A DNA stretch of 43,135 bases, taken from assembly GCF_008868155.1 (NCBI RefSeq), contig NZ_WBKR01000025.1:1-43135 (forward strand). Direction: 5' to 3'. The position numbers and the translations under genes are program-made. This document shows positions 36,005 through 43,135 of this stretch, piece after piece; the stretch's first letter is position 1, and the number at the start of each line of letters is the position of its first letter. The stretch comes from Micromonospora sp. ALFpr18c. Its GTDB lineage: Bacteria > Actinomycetota > Actinomycetes > Mycobacteriales > Micromonosporaceae. The notes beneath the pieces are model-generated. The model was not told where the DNA came from and made no database searches. It saw nothing but the letters and a program-made list of their open reading frames with translations.

Positions 36005-38833
36005 ATGTTCTCGTACCCCCGGCGCTGGTCCCGGGTCCTCGTCGCGGCGCTCACCGCCGCCGCGAGCGTGACCCTGGCCGTTGCCGCACCATCCACCGCC
36101 CAGGCGGCGGTGATTCCCGCCTCCGACTATCAGCAGGTCAAACTCGCCACCGGCTCGGCCGAGCTGGGTGAGGCGATGTCCCTGGCCGTCCTGCCGAACC
36201 GGTCGGTGCTGCACACCGCCCGCAACGGCGTCCTGCGGGTCACCGACGTGGCCGGCAACACCAAGATCTCCGGCACCCTGTCGGTCTACACCCACGACGA
36301 GGAGGGGTTGCAGGGCGTCGCCGTCGACCCCAACTTCGCCACCAACCGGTGGATCTACCTCTACTACTCCCCCACGTTGAGCACCCCGTCCGGGGACGCC
36401 CCGACGACCGGCACGCAGTCCGACTGGGACCGGTGGAAGGGGCACCTGCGGCTGTCCCGGTTCACCCTCAACTCCGACGACACGCTCAACCTGGGCAGCG
36501 AGAAGATCGTGCTCCAGGTCGCCAACGACCGTGGACAGTGCTGCCACGTCGGCGGTGACCTCGACTTCGACGCCGCCGGCAACCTGTACCTGACCACCGG
36601 CGACGACACCAACCCGTTCGAGTCGTCCGGCTACGCGCCCATCGACGAACGGACCGACCGCAACCCGCAGTTCGACGCCCAGCGCTCGGCGGCCAACACC
36701 AACGACCTGCGGGGCAAGGTGCTGCGGATCAAACCGCAGGCGGACGGCACGTACACGATCCCGTCGGGCAACCTGTTCGCGCCCGGCACGGCCATCACCC
36801 GGCCGGAGATCTACGCGATGGGTATGCGCAACCCGTTCCGGATGAGCGTCGACAAGGCGACCGGCGTCGTCTACCTCGGCGACTACGGCCCCGACGCCGG
36901 GTCCACGAACTCCAGCCGTGGCCCCTCCGGTCAGGTCGAGTTCAACCGCATCACGGCACCCGGCAACTACGGCTGGCCGTACTGCACCGGCAGCAACACC
37001 AGCACCGAAACATACAATGAATACACGTTCCCGTCCGGGCCGTCGCAGTCCAAGTACAACTGCACGGGCGGGCCGACGAACAACTCGTTCCGCAACACCG
37101 GGCTCACCACGCTGCCCGCGGCGAAGCCGGCCTGGATCAAGTACGCCGGCGACTCCGGGTCACCGTCGGAGTTCGGCAGCGGCTCCGAGTCGCCGATGGG
37201 CGGCCCGGTGTACCGGTACGACGCCTCGCTCAACTCCAGCATCAAGTTCCCGGCGTCGCTGAACGGCCAGTTCTTCGCCGGCGAGTACGGCCGCCGCTGG
37301 ATCAAGGCCATCGCGGTCAACGCCGACGGCAGCCGCGGCGAGATCTCCAACTTCCCGTGGAGCGGCACCCAGGTCATGGACATGGCCTTCGGCCCGGACG
37401 GCGCCCTGTACGTGCTGGACTACGGCACCGGCTCGAACAACCAGGCGCTGTTCCGGATCGAGTACATCGGCGGCGGCAACCGCAGCCCCATCGCGGTCGC
37501 CTCGGCGAACCCCACGTCGGGGGCCAACCCGTTGACGGTCACCTTCTCGTCGGCCGGCAGCTCCGACCCCGAGGGCGGGGCGCTGAGCTACCTGTGGACG
37601 TTCGGCGACGGCACCACCTCGACGGCGGCGAACCCCACCAAGACGTACACCACGAACGGCACGTACTCCCCCACGTTGAAGGTCACCGACCCGACCGGCC
37701 TGTCCGGCACGGCGAGCCTGGTCGTGACCGTGGGCAACACCGCTCCGACGGTGACGCTGACCTCGCCGGCGGACGGGCAGCTGTTCACCTTCGGTGACAC
37801 GGTGCCGTACACGATCTCGGTGAGCGACCCGCAGGACGGCACGATCGACTGCTCCAAGGTGAGCCTGACCTACGCGCTGGGCCACGACAGCCACGCCCAC
37901 CAGATCACCTCGAAGACCGGGTGCAGTGGCTCGATCACCGTCCCGACCGACGGGGAGCACGACGCGGCGGCCAACATCTACGGCGTCTTCGACGCCGCGT
38001 ACACCGACAACGGTGGGCTCACCACGCACAGCATCCGGACCCTGCAACCGAAGCACCGCCAGGGTGAGCACTTCGGCGCCCAGTCGGGCGTCCAGGCCAC
38101 CGACCACACCAGCGCCGAGGGTGGTCACACCGCCGGGTTCATCGAGAACAACGACTGGATCTCGTACCAGCCGTACAACCTGTCCAACGCGAATCGCATC
38201 ACCGTGCGGGCGTCGTCGGCCGGCGCCGGCGGCACCATCGAGGTACGGGCCGGTTCGGCCACCGGGACCCTGCTGGGCACTGTCACGGTGCCGGTGACCG
38301 GCAACTGGGAGACCTTCACCGAGGTGTCCGCGACCATCACCAACCCGCCCGCCTCGACGACCACGCTGTACCTGGTGTTCAAGGGCGGGTCCGGCTACCT
38401 GTTCGACGTGGACGCGTTCACCTTCACCACCGGCACGACCGGCGGCAGCGGGGTGATCAGTCTGCGGGCGCAGGTCAACAACCAGTACGTGTCGGCGGTC
38501 GGCACCGCCGCCTTGATCGCCAACAAGGCCAGCGTCGGAACGACCGAGCAGTTCGACCGCGTGGACGCCGGCAACGGCACCATCGCCCTGCGGTCGCGCG
38601 CCAACGGCCTGTACGTCTGCGCCGAGAACGCGGGCGCCGAGCCGCTGATCGCGAACCGCACGACGATCGGAGCGTGGGAGACGTTCCAGGTCATCACGAA
38701 CTCCGACGGGACGGTCAGCCTGCGCGCCACGGTCAACAACCAGATCGTGGCCGCCGAGAACGCCGGTGCGGGATCCCTGATCGCCAACCGCACGACGGTC
38801 GGCGCCTGGGAGAGGTTCACGCTGACCGGTTGA
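36005..38833 (+). CDS. Secreted PQQ-type sugar dehydrogenase, PKD-CBM6-fascin
   Basis: A 942-residue secreted modular enzyme. It has a signal peptide (about 1-35), a glucose/sorbosone dehydrogenase beta-propeller (about 40-490), a PKD domain (about 493-577), an Ig-like region with two Cys (about 578-682), a CBM6-like domain (about 683-810) and a fascin-like trefoil (about 815-942). Propeller blocks include DEEGLQGVAVDP, CCHVGGDLDFDAAGNLYLTTGDD and YAMGMRNPFRM. The propeller oxidises sugars with PQQ in known members. AGGAAGGACGATC precedes ATG 36005. The trefoil closely resembles that of the upstream ThuA protein, and the two genes probably form an operon acting on the same extracellular glycan. 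Confidence 0.92.
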   Translation: MFSYPRRWSRVLVAALTAAASVTLAVAAPSTAQAAVIPASDYQQVKLATGSAELGEAMSLAVLPNRSVLHTARNGVLRVTDVAGNTKISGTLSVYTHDEEGLQGVAVDPNFATNRWIYLYYSPTLSTPSGDAPTTGTQSDWDRWKGHLRLSRFTLNSDDTLNLGSEKIVLQVANDRGQCCHVGGDLDFDAAGNLYLTTGDDTNPFESSGYAPIDERTDRNPQFDAQRSAANTNDLRGKVLRIKPQADGTYTIPSGNLFAPGTAITRPEIYAMGMRNPFRMSVDKATGVVYLGDYGPDAGSTNSSRGPSGQVEFNRITAPGNYGWPYCTGSNTSTETYNEYTFPSGPSQSKYNCTGGPTNNSFRNTGLTTLPAAKPAWIKYAGDSGSPSEFGSGSESPMGGPVYRYDASLNSSIKFPASLNGQFFAGEYGRRWIKAIAVNADGSRGEISNFPWSGTQVMDMAFGPDGALYVLDYGTGSNNQALFRIEYIGGGNRSPIAVASANPTSGANPLTVTFSSAGSSDPEGGALSYLWTFGDGTTSTAANPTKTYTTNGTYSPTLKVTDPTGLSGTASLVVTVGNTAPTVTLTSPADGQLFTFGDTVPYTISVSDPQDGTIDCSKVSLTYALGHDSHAHQITSKTGCSGSITVPTDGEHDAAANIYGVFDAAYTDNGGLTTHSIRTLQPKHRQGEHFGAQSGVQATDHTSAEGGHTAGFIENNDWISYQPYNLSNANRITVRASSAGAGGTIEVRAGSATGTLLGTVTVPVTGNWETFTEVSATITNPPASTTTLYLVFKGGSGYLFDVDAFTFTTGTTGGSGVISLRAQVNNQYVSAVGTAALIANKASVGTTEQFDRVDAGNGTIALRSRANGLYVCAENAGAEPLIANRTTIGAWETFQVITNSDGTVSLRATVNNQIVAAENAGAGSLIANRTTVGAWERFTLTG

Positions 38834-38838
38834 CCGGT

Positions 38839-38882
38839 GGTGGGTCCGGCCCGCCCTGGTCGGCGGCCGGGCCGGACCCACC
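38839..38882. terminator. Bidirectional 15-bp hairpin
   Basis: Exact arms 38839-38853 and 38868-38882 with a 14-nt loop lie between convergent genes ending at 38833 (+) and 38906 (-). Confidence 0.85.
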
Positions 38883-38905
38883 GAACCACCGGCTGCGCAG
38901 AGCCC

Positions 38906-39850
38906 TCAGACCGGGAAGCGGCCGTGCCGCCACTGCCAGTGGCGGCCGGCCCTCAGGTGGTCGACGACCGCGCGCTGCAGCGCGGTGCGGCGGGGCAGCT
39001 CGTCGAGCGGCGTGCTCAGGGTACGGAACACGAAACGCAGCACCTCGACGTCGGCGTCCGGCCCCTCCTGCTCCTCGTAGGGGGTCAGCTCGAACCGCCG
39101 CTGGAATCGGACGATGTTCGACTCCGCCGGCAGGTACTCCCGCAACTGCGGGTCGAGCAGCCACGAGCCGCAGGAGAACGCCTCGTAGTGCTCGTCGGGA
39201 AAGTGGCGCGGGAAGAACGCGCGGGCCTCGTCGAGCGACGCGTCGACCGCGTCGGGGGTCAACGGACCCGCATCGGGGACGTGCAGGGCGAGGGTCTCGC
39301 CGCCCCGGTGGTGCTGCAACCGGCCCAGCTCGTAGACGCTGCCGCGTACGTGCAGCGTCAGCCAGCTCTGCATGACCGGCCAACCCTCACCGCGCATCCG
39401 CCGGTCGATCGCGAGGTTGCGGCCCAGATCGGCGAGGCTCAGCCACGACACCGCGTCGGCGATGCCGTGATCGCGGTGGTACGCCCGCGCCACGTCGACC
39501 AGGGCGAGGTACGCGTACACGTAGAGGTGCCGCGAGGCGAGGCCACGCTCACGCGGCAGCTCCGGACCGGGCGGCAGCCACTCGTGGCCACCGAGATCGG
39601 CGCGGACCAGGGCGATCGAGCGGTCGAGCAGCCAGCGCAGCTCCGGGGTCCACAGTGGGGAATCCGGGTCGGGCCAGCCGTCCATGATCTCGACCGCGTC
39701 GTCCGGTGGCACGCCGAGCCGGTCGAGGATCGCGGGCGCATCGGCCCGGGCGGGCAGCGGAGCCGACGGTCGGCCGCCGGCGAGCCGGTGCACGCGGTCG
39801 ACGTCCTCGACGGGTACGCCGAGCCGCGCGGCGGTGTCGTCCAGATCCAC
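38906..39850 (-). CDS. GNAT-like acyltransferase-domain protein, 314 aa
   Basis: A 314-residue soluble protein beginning VDLDDTAARLGVPVEDVDRV. A helical N-terminal part and later blocks LRWLLDRSIALVRADL, YAYLALVDVARAYHRDHGI, ETLALHVPDAGPLTPDAVDA, EAFSCGSWLLDPQLREYL and a final FRTLSTPLDELPRRTALQRAV fit the actinobacterial 'acyltransferase domain' proteins with GNAT_N/GNAT_C-like halves. This is recall, so family assignment is moderate. No canonical acetyl-CoA motif stands out. GTG 39850 is chosen because TAGGGT lies 7 nt upstream; the longer open frame overlaps the upstream gene and is not coding-like. Confidence 0.7.
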   Translation of the reverse strand: MDLDDTAARLGVPVEDVDRVHRLAGGRPSAPLPARADAPAILDRLGVPPDDAVEIMDGWPDPDSPLWTPELRWLLDRSIALVRADLGGHEWLPPGPELPRERGLASRHLYVYAYLALVDVARAYHRDHGIADAVSWLSLADLGRNLAIDRRMRGEGWPVMQSWLTLHVRGSVYELGRLQHHRGGETLALHVPDAGPLTPDAVDASLDEARAFFPRHFPDEHYEAFSCGSWLLDPQLREYLPAESNIVRFQRRFELTPYEEQEGPDADVEVLRFVFRTLSTPLDELPRRTALQRAVVDHLRAGRHWQWRHGRFPV

Positions 39851-39857
39851 GAGGGCG

Positions 39858-39863
39858 ACCCTA
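39858..39863 (-). promoter_or_regulatory. Leaderless promoter, -10 TAGGGT
   Basis: TAGGGT on the minus strand ends 7 nt before GTG 39850, without a Shine-Dalgarno. Confidence 0.5.
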
Positions 39864-39900
39864 CCGGCGAGGAGGGCTCCCGGTGGCCCGCCCCGAGGGC

Positions 39901-40485
39901 TCAGGAGTCGGCGGGTACCCCGGCGTCGAGCTGGCCGATCATCGGCGCGAGGAGGTCGTTGAGTTCCCGAGCCAGCACCACGACGGCCCGACGCGCCGCG
40001 GACGCGACGTCGTCGTCCGGGCCGCCGGGGGCCGGCGGCAGATCGTCGAGCGGGACCGGCGCCTGCACCTGGAGCAGCGCGCGCAGATGGGGGTGGCGCG
40101 TCTGGTCCTGCTCCGTGGGGTCCGTGAACTGGCCGAACAGCCGCGGCCAGTCCTGCCAACCACGGTCGCGCTGCCACTGCTTGGTCCAGGTGAGCTCCGC
40201 CGGCCAGCGGGACGCCACGGTCACCGCGCAGACCATGCTGCCGTCCCACGGGCTGCGCGCGCAGTCCGCCGAGATGATCCGCCGGTGCCAGCGGACGAAA
40301 CCGGGCGACAGCTCGCTGGCCACCCGCCAGGCCGTCGCCGCGAACGCGACGGGCGCGAAGTCACCCCACGTGTCGGCGAACTCGTCGATCCGGGCGTGCA
40401 CCTCAACCTCGTAGCGACCCCGCCCGTCGGTGCCGTGTTCGCGGTCGAACTGCTCGTCCAGCCAGAAGGCGCGCGTCTCCGGCAT
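39901..40485 (-). CDS. Hypothetical protein, 194 aa
   Basis: ATG 40485, with GGGGGAAG directly upstream, encodes MPETRAFWLDEQFDREHG and then a Trp-rich soluble protein (DEFADTWGDFAPVAFAATAW, WHRRIISADCARSP, ELTWTKQWQRDRGWQDWPRLF). A helical C-terminal segment (AARRAVVVLARELNDLLAPM) ends it. ATG 40500 would add five residues but has no ribosome binding site. No family recognised. It precedes the acyltransferase-like gene on the same strand with a 50-bp gap that contains that gene's own -10 box. Confidence 0.7.
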   Translation of the reverse strand: MPETRAFWLDEQFDREHGTDGRGRYEVEVHARIDEFADTWGDFAPVAFAATAWRVASELSPGFVRWHRRIISADCARSPWDGSMVCAVTVASRWPAELTWTKQWQRDRGWQDWPRLFGQFTDPTEQDQTRHPHLRALLQVQAPVPLDDLPPAPGGPDDDVASAARRAVVVLARELNDLLAPMIGQLDAGVPADS

Positions 40486-40675
40486 TCTTCCCCCGTTCAT
40501 CACGGCGTGAGGACTTCTCATGCGGCCGGTGCGTCCCACAGTCGGGCAACCGTCACTGAACGTATACGACTCCACCACTATGGATCAACAACTCATGCCG
40601 AGCGACGGCGGTGTTCCGTTCGGGTGTCTCGTGCACAGGCTCGGGTCGACCCGAGCCCCGCGTACGAGGCCGCGT

Positions 40676-41070
40676 CTACGCGCCGGAGGCCATGATGGCC
40701 GTGCGTGCCGTGTCGAGTGCCTGGTCCGCCGGCACGGGCACATCGGGGACCACCCCGACGCCCTCCCAGTTGGTGCCACATCGCGGCTCCCTCCGGCGCG
40801 CCACCGGCGCGGCCGCGCAGGTCCAGGATGAGCGCGGAGCTGAGGGCGACCAACTGCATGGCCGCGCCGATCGCGGCGGCGCCTTCATCGGCGTACGCGA
40901 TAGCACCGGCCCGTCCAGGTCGTCGTACTCGCCCGCCGCGAGACGGCGCCGAATCGCGGCGCCGATGTCCTCGACCTTGTCAGCAAAGACGTACCCTGCC
41001 TCGATCCGATCCAGGGCCTGTCCGATTATCTGTTCGTTTGAGAGCACGGCGGGCCACGGTAGACCCCAAA
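40676..41070 (-). pseudogene. S41-family peptidase, decayed remnant
   Basis: Minus-strand pieces of a tail-specific (S41) peptidase occur in order but in different frames. The N-terminal IIGQALDRIEAGYVFADKVE with IRRRLAAGEYDDLDG is near 40910-41040. The core QLVALSSALILDLRGRAGG is near 40800-40860. The C-terminal NWEGVGVVPDVPVPADQALDT with TARTAIMASGA runs to the TAG at 40676. The family is normally 300-450 residues, so most of the catalytic domain, including the serine region, is deleted and at least two frameshifts are present. No function is expected. Confidence 0.65.
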
Positions 41071-41124
41071 CGGTCTCGACACTACCGACATTCGAGAGCC
41101 GCCCCGCCCGGTGCCGATCGTGAC

Positions 41125-41155
41125 TTGACAAACGACCGGGTCCAGAGTGGACGAT
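41125..41155 (+). promoter_or_regulatory. Promoter TTGACA-N19-GACGAT with internal palindrome
   Basis: A consensus -35 TTGACA (41125-41130) and GACGAT (41150-41155) precede GTG 41161 by 5 nt. GTCCA-GAG-TGGAC (41140-41152) forms a small inverted repeat in the spacer, a possible operator. Confidence 0.5.
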
Positions 41156-41160
41156 GCAGC

Positions 41161-42072
41161 GTGCGAATTCTCGTGGTGGGTGGCAGCGGTCTGATCGGCG
41201 CGCATGTCGTGGACGTGCTGCGCGAGCGGGGCCACGCCGCGACCACAGTGGCGCGTACCGCCCAGCCGGGCGTCGACCATCTCGTGGATGTCGACGCCGC
41301 CTCGATCGACGAGCTGCGGGCGCTGCTCGCCGGCCACGACGGCGTCGTGTACGCCACCCGCACCGACGAGCAGCGACCGCTGCCCAAGCCGATCTATCCG
41401 CGGTTCCGCCGGGACAACGTCGAGCCGGTGGTACGCCTGTTCACCGCCGCCCGCCAGGAAGGTCTCACCCGCGGCGTCGTCATGGGCTCGTACTACACCT
41501 ATTTCGACCGGCTGCACCCGCAGTGGCGGCTCGCGGAGCGCCACACGTACATCCGCTGCCGGGTCGAGCAGGCCGTGGAGGGGCGGGCGGCGGCGGGCCC
41601 GGACCTGCCGATCGCCGTACTCGAACTGCCCTTCGTCTTCGGTCGGGCCGGCGACCGGCTCCCCAACTGGGCCGGGCCGCTGGACCGGTGGGCCCGCTCC
41701 CGTACACCCCTGGTAGCCCCGACCGGCGGGACCGCCGCGACCTCGGCGCGCAGCGTGGCCGAGATCGCGGTGGACGCCCTGGAGCAGGCCCGCGGTGACG
41801 ACATCCCGGTCGCCGACGAGAACCTCACCTGGACGGACATGATCGGCCGCATCGCCGAGGCGGTCGGCCGACGCCGCCGGGTGGCGCGGATGCCGTCCGG
41901 CGCGGCGCGGGCCGCCCTGCGACTGGGCGGCGCGCTACAGGCCCTCGGCCGCAAGGAGTCCGGCGTCAACCCGAGCCACCTGCCCGACCTCCTGCTCGCC
42001 GACCTGTTCGTCGAGCCGACGACCGGGCGGTCGCTGGACTCCGCGCTGCGCGAGACGTTCCCCGCCACCTAG
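41161..42072 (+). CDS. NAD(P)-binding epimerase/reductase-like protein
   Basis: A 303-residue atypical or extended SDR. The Rossmann loop GGSGLIGAH is at residues 7-15 (VRILVVGGSGLIGAHVVDVL), followed by VVYATRTDEQ, GVVMGSYYTYFDRLHPQWRLA and LELPFVFG. The usual YxxxK pair is not obvious; SYYTYFDR may replace it, so this may bind NADPH without classical SDR catalysis. GTG 41161 lies 5 nt after a -10-like box and has no Shine-Dalgarno. Substrate unknown. Its stop is 5 bp from the end of the convergent GNAT gene with no terminator in between. Confidence 0.82.
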   Translation: MRILVVGGSGLIGAHVVDVLRERGHAATTVARTAQPGVDHLVDVDAASIDELRALLAGHDGVVYATRTDEQRPLPKPIYPRFRRDNVEPVVRLFTAARQEGLTRGVVMGSYYTYFDRLHPQWRLAERHTYIRCRVEQAVEGRAAAGPDLPIAVLELPFVFGRAGDRLPNWAGPLDRWARSRTPLVAPTGGTAATSARSVAEIAVDALEQARGDDIPVADENLTWTDMIGRIAEAVGRRRRVARMPSGAARAALRLGGALQALGRKESGVNPSHLPDLLLADLFVEPTTGRSLDSALRETFPAT

Positions 42073-42077
42073 CCCCG

Positions 42078-42515
42078 TCACGACGGCCGGGCCAGGTACG
42101 CCGTCTTGGCGTCCGGGGAGAACCCGCAGGCCCGGTAGAAGGCGTGGGTTCCCGGCGTCCGCGAGCCCGTCATCAGCATCGCCTTGTAGCAGCCCGCATC
42201 CCACGCGGCCTGAAGTGTGCCGGCCATGATCTGCCGGCCCAGGCCGGTGCCGCGCCGCGACTCGTCGACGACGACGTTCTCGATGACCGCGTACGGCGAC
42301 GCCGACCGGGTGAGGTTCGGGATCACGTTGAGGTACGTCGTGGCGACGACGACCCCATCGACGTCGAGGACGAACAGGTGCAGCGCCGGCGAATCCAAGA
42401 TCTGCTGGTAGGCCGCCGCGTCAGATCCGTCGTCGAGAACCGGATCGTCGGGATTCAACTGCCGGTAGAGGTGGACGATCTGCGCGAAGTCGTCGGGCCG
42501 AGCCGTACGAAACAT
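42078..42515 (-). CDS. GNAT-family N-acetyltransferase
   Basis: A 145-residue GNAT enzyme. The N-terminus MFRTARPDDFAQIVHLYRQL, the central strands FVLDVDGVVVATTYLNVIP and AVIENVVVDES, the acetyl-CoA pyrophosphate loop RRGTGLG (87-93) and the C-terminal HAFYRACGFSPDAKTAY are all in family order. The acceptor is unknown. ATG 42515 has TAGGCT 6 nt upstream and no Shine-Dalgarno, another leaderless start. Confidence 0.92.
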   Translation of the reverse strand: MFRTARPDDFAQIVHLYRQLNPDDPVLDDGSDAAAYQQILDSPALHLFVLDVDGVVVATTYLNVIPNLTRSASPYAVIENVVVDESRRGTGLGRQIMAGTLQAAWDAGCYKAMLMTGSRTPGTHAFYRACGFSPDAKTAYLARPS

Positions 42516-42521
42516 GTCAGG

Positions 42522-42527
42522 AGCCTA
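42522..42527 (-). promoter_or_regulatory. Leaderless GNAT promoter, -10 TAGGCT
   Basis: TAGGCT on the minus strand ends 6 nt before ATG 42515. Confidence 0.5.
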
Positions 42528-42623
42528 ACCACGGCGCGGCACGCCGGCGGACCCTTGCGCGTGGGCTGGGCGGCTGGCGTCCCGACAACCATTTCGAATG
42601 GCCGGACTCAGTCGTTTGTGACA

Positions 42624-42944
42624 TCAGGCGGCCCGCCACCGCTTCTTGGGATCCTTTGCGGTGGTCGTACACACCATCGGCTTGCCCGTCTTCGTCACGC
42701 CGCGAGCGCCCTGCTTCGAGCAGAACGATCCGGGATGCACTGTCGAGACTGTTGGCGGATTGGTTTTGGTGGTGGCCGGCTTCGGTTTCGGCGCTGCCGT
42801 TGTCGACTTCGGTTTGGGTTTACTGGTCGTCGGCTTGACGGCCGGCCGAGAAGTCGACTTACGAACGGCAGCAGCCCTGTCTTCTGCCCGATGAGGCTGG
42901 CGGACGTTGCGTATCCTAATGCCTACTCTGTGGAGGGTGGGCAT
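42624..42944 (-). CDS. KP/T-rich protein with C-terminal cysteine motif
   Basis: From ATG 42944 a 106-residue frame has an Arg-rich start, a Lys/Pro/Thr low-complexity middle (KPTTSKPKPKSTTAAPKPK) and an ordered tail, VHPGSFCSKQGARGVTKTGK with PMVCTTTAKDPKKRWRAA. I associate the HPGxFC...MxCTTT tail with the C-termini of secreted or surface actinobacterial proteins. No signal peptide is present and the start is unsupported, so this is probably an N-terminally truncated remnant. The third-position GC is lower than in neighbours. Confidence 0.5.
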   Translation of the reverse strand: MPTLHRVGIRIRNVRQPHRAEDRAAAVRKSTSRPAVKPTTSKPKPKSTTAAPKPKPATTKTNPPTVSTVHPGSFCSKQGARGVTKTGKPMVCTTTAKDPKKRWRAA

Positions 42945-43035
42945 GGTCGACACGCACACGCAGTTGCCGGGCCTCATTGAGGCCGCCGCACGCGCCGGGG
43001 TGGCCCGGCTAGCCCTGCATTCCGCACGTGGCTGA
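42943..43035 (+). pseudogene. Short ORF, probable N-terminal fragment, 30 aa
   Basis: ATG 42943 has an excellent GGAGGGTGGGC upstream and encodes MVDTHTQLPGLIEAAARAGV then ARLALHSARG before TGA 43033. The strong start and the abrupt end next to a foreign-looking C-terminus on the other strand suggest a gene cut short at about 43020-43035. It could also be a genuine short peptide. No family recognised. Confidence 0.4.
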
Positions 43036-43038
43036 TTG

Positions 43039-43135
43039 TCAACACCACTCGAGTGGGTCGATGTCGAGGAGTTCGAGGAGATGGAGTTGTAGGGGTGTGG
43101 GTTGAGGGATGGTGTGTGGGTTGCCGCTGGTCGCG
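43039..43135 (-). CDS. C-terminus of an unidentified protein, runs off right edge
   Basis: The minus strand from the right edge encodes PTPLQLHLLELLDIDPLEWC and ends at TGA 43041-43039, preceded by ATSGNPHTIPQ. The short LLELLDIDP tail is reminiscent of C-termini of some transposases, but too little is present to decide. If it is a transposase, the adjacent truncated ORF would mark the insertion point. Confidence 0.4.
   Translation of the reverse strand, partial: ATSGNPHTIPQPTPLQLHLLELLDIDPLEWC

Overview
The window reads as actinomycete chromosome, most likely Micromonosporaceae (Micromonospora-like). The support is very high GC with strong GC3 bias, many GTG starts, many 4-nt stop/start overlaps, frequent leaderless promoters (TANNNT 5-9 nt before the start codon), and a complete Pup-proteasome locus. 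This assignment is inference from gene content and composition.

Left half (about 1-20,900) is the Pup-proteasome neighbourhood. pafA (Pup ligase) lies at 993-2351. prcA, prcB, a zinc-ribbon/HNH endonuclease VII-like gene, pup and dop run leftward through 9284-13469. The proteasomal ATPase arc/mpa follows at 15730-17514, with a divergent ferredoxin. A large polytopic membrane protein (13580-15592) sits between arc and dop. Further right come a repeat-bearing mini-ORF, trmI (tRNA m1A58 methyltransferase), an M50 site-2-type protease with CBS domains, and a divergent RecB-like PD-(D/E)XK nuclease with a PafBC-type (RecA-NDp-like) promoter. Wedged between pafA and prcA is a compact surface-glycan cassette. 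rmlA-rmlC run left and rmlB-rmlD-DUF2304-GT2-flippase-GT2 run right. The cassette makes dTDP-L-rhamnose and supplies a polyprenyl-phosphate-type glycosyltransferase, a flippase and a probable rhamnosyltransferase.

Middle (22,000-28,535) is ordinary: an orphan NarL/LuxR response regulator, a MacB/FtsX-type ABC exporter pair, a HAD phosphatase meeting it at a perfect 21-bp hairpin, a putative lipoprotein Zn-metallopeptidase and a small conserved protein.

An accessory stretch (28,536-34,452) contains decayed genes (a YCII-type N-terminus and an interrupted ORF), a palindromic repeat, an XRE/TPR regulator with small divergent genes, a cutA homologue, small cysteine-containing ORFs, and a run of small phage-like membrane proteins. 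One of those is frameshifted and another is truncated. A SAM methyltransferase and a 5'-truncated CPBP-type membrane protein close this stretch.

The right end carries two secreted proteins, ThuA-like and PQQ-type sugar dehydrogenase, that share the same C-terminal fascin-like beta-trefoil. Beyond them are an acyltransferase-like gene, a hypothetical gene, the wreck of an S41 peptidase, an NAD(P)-binding epimerase-like gene, a GNAT acetyltransferase, a KP-rich small ORF, and the C-terminus of an unidentified protein leaving the window.

No tRNA, rRNA, CRISPR array or complete insertion sequence was seen.
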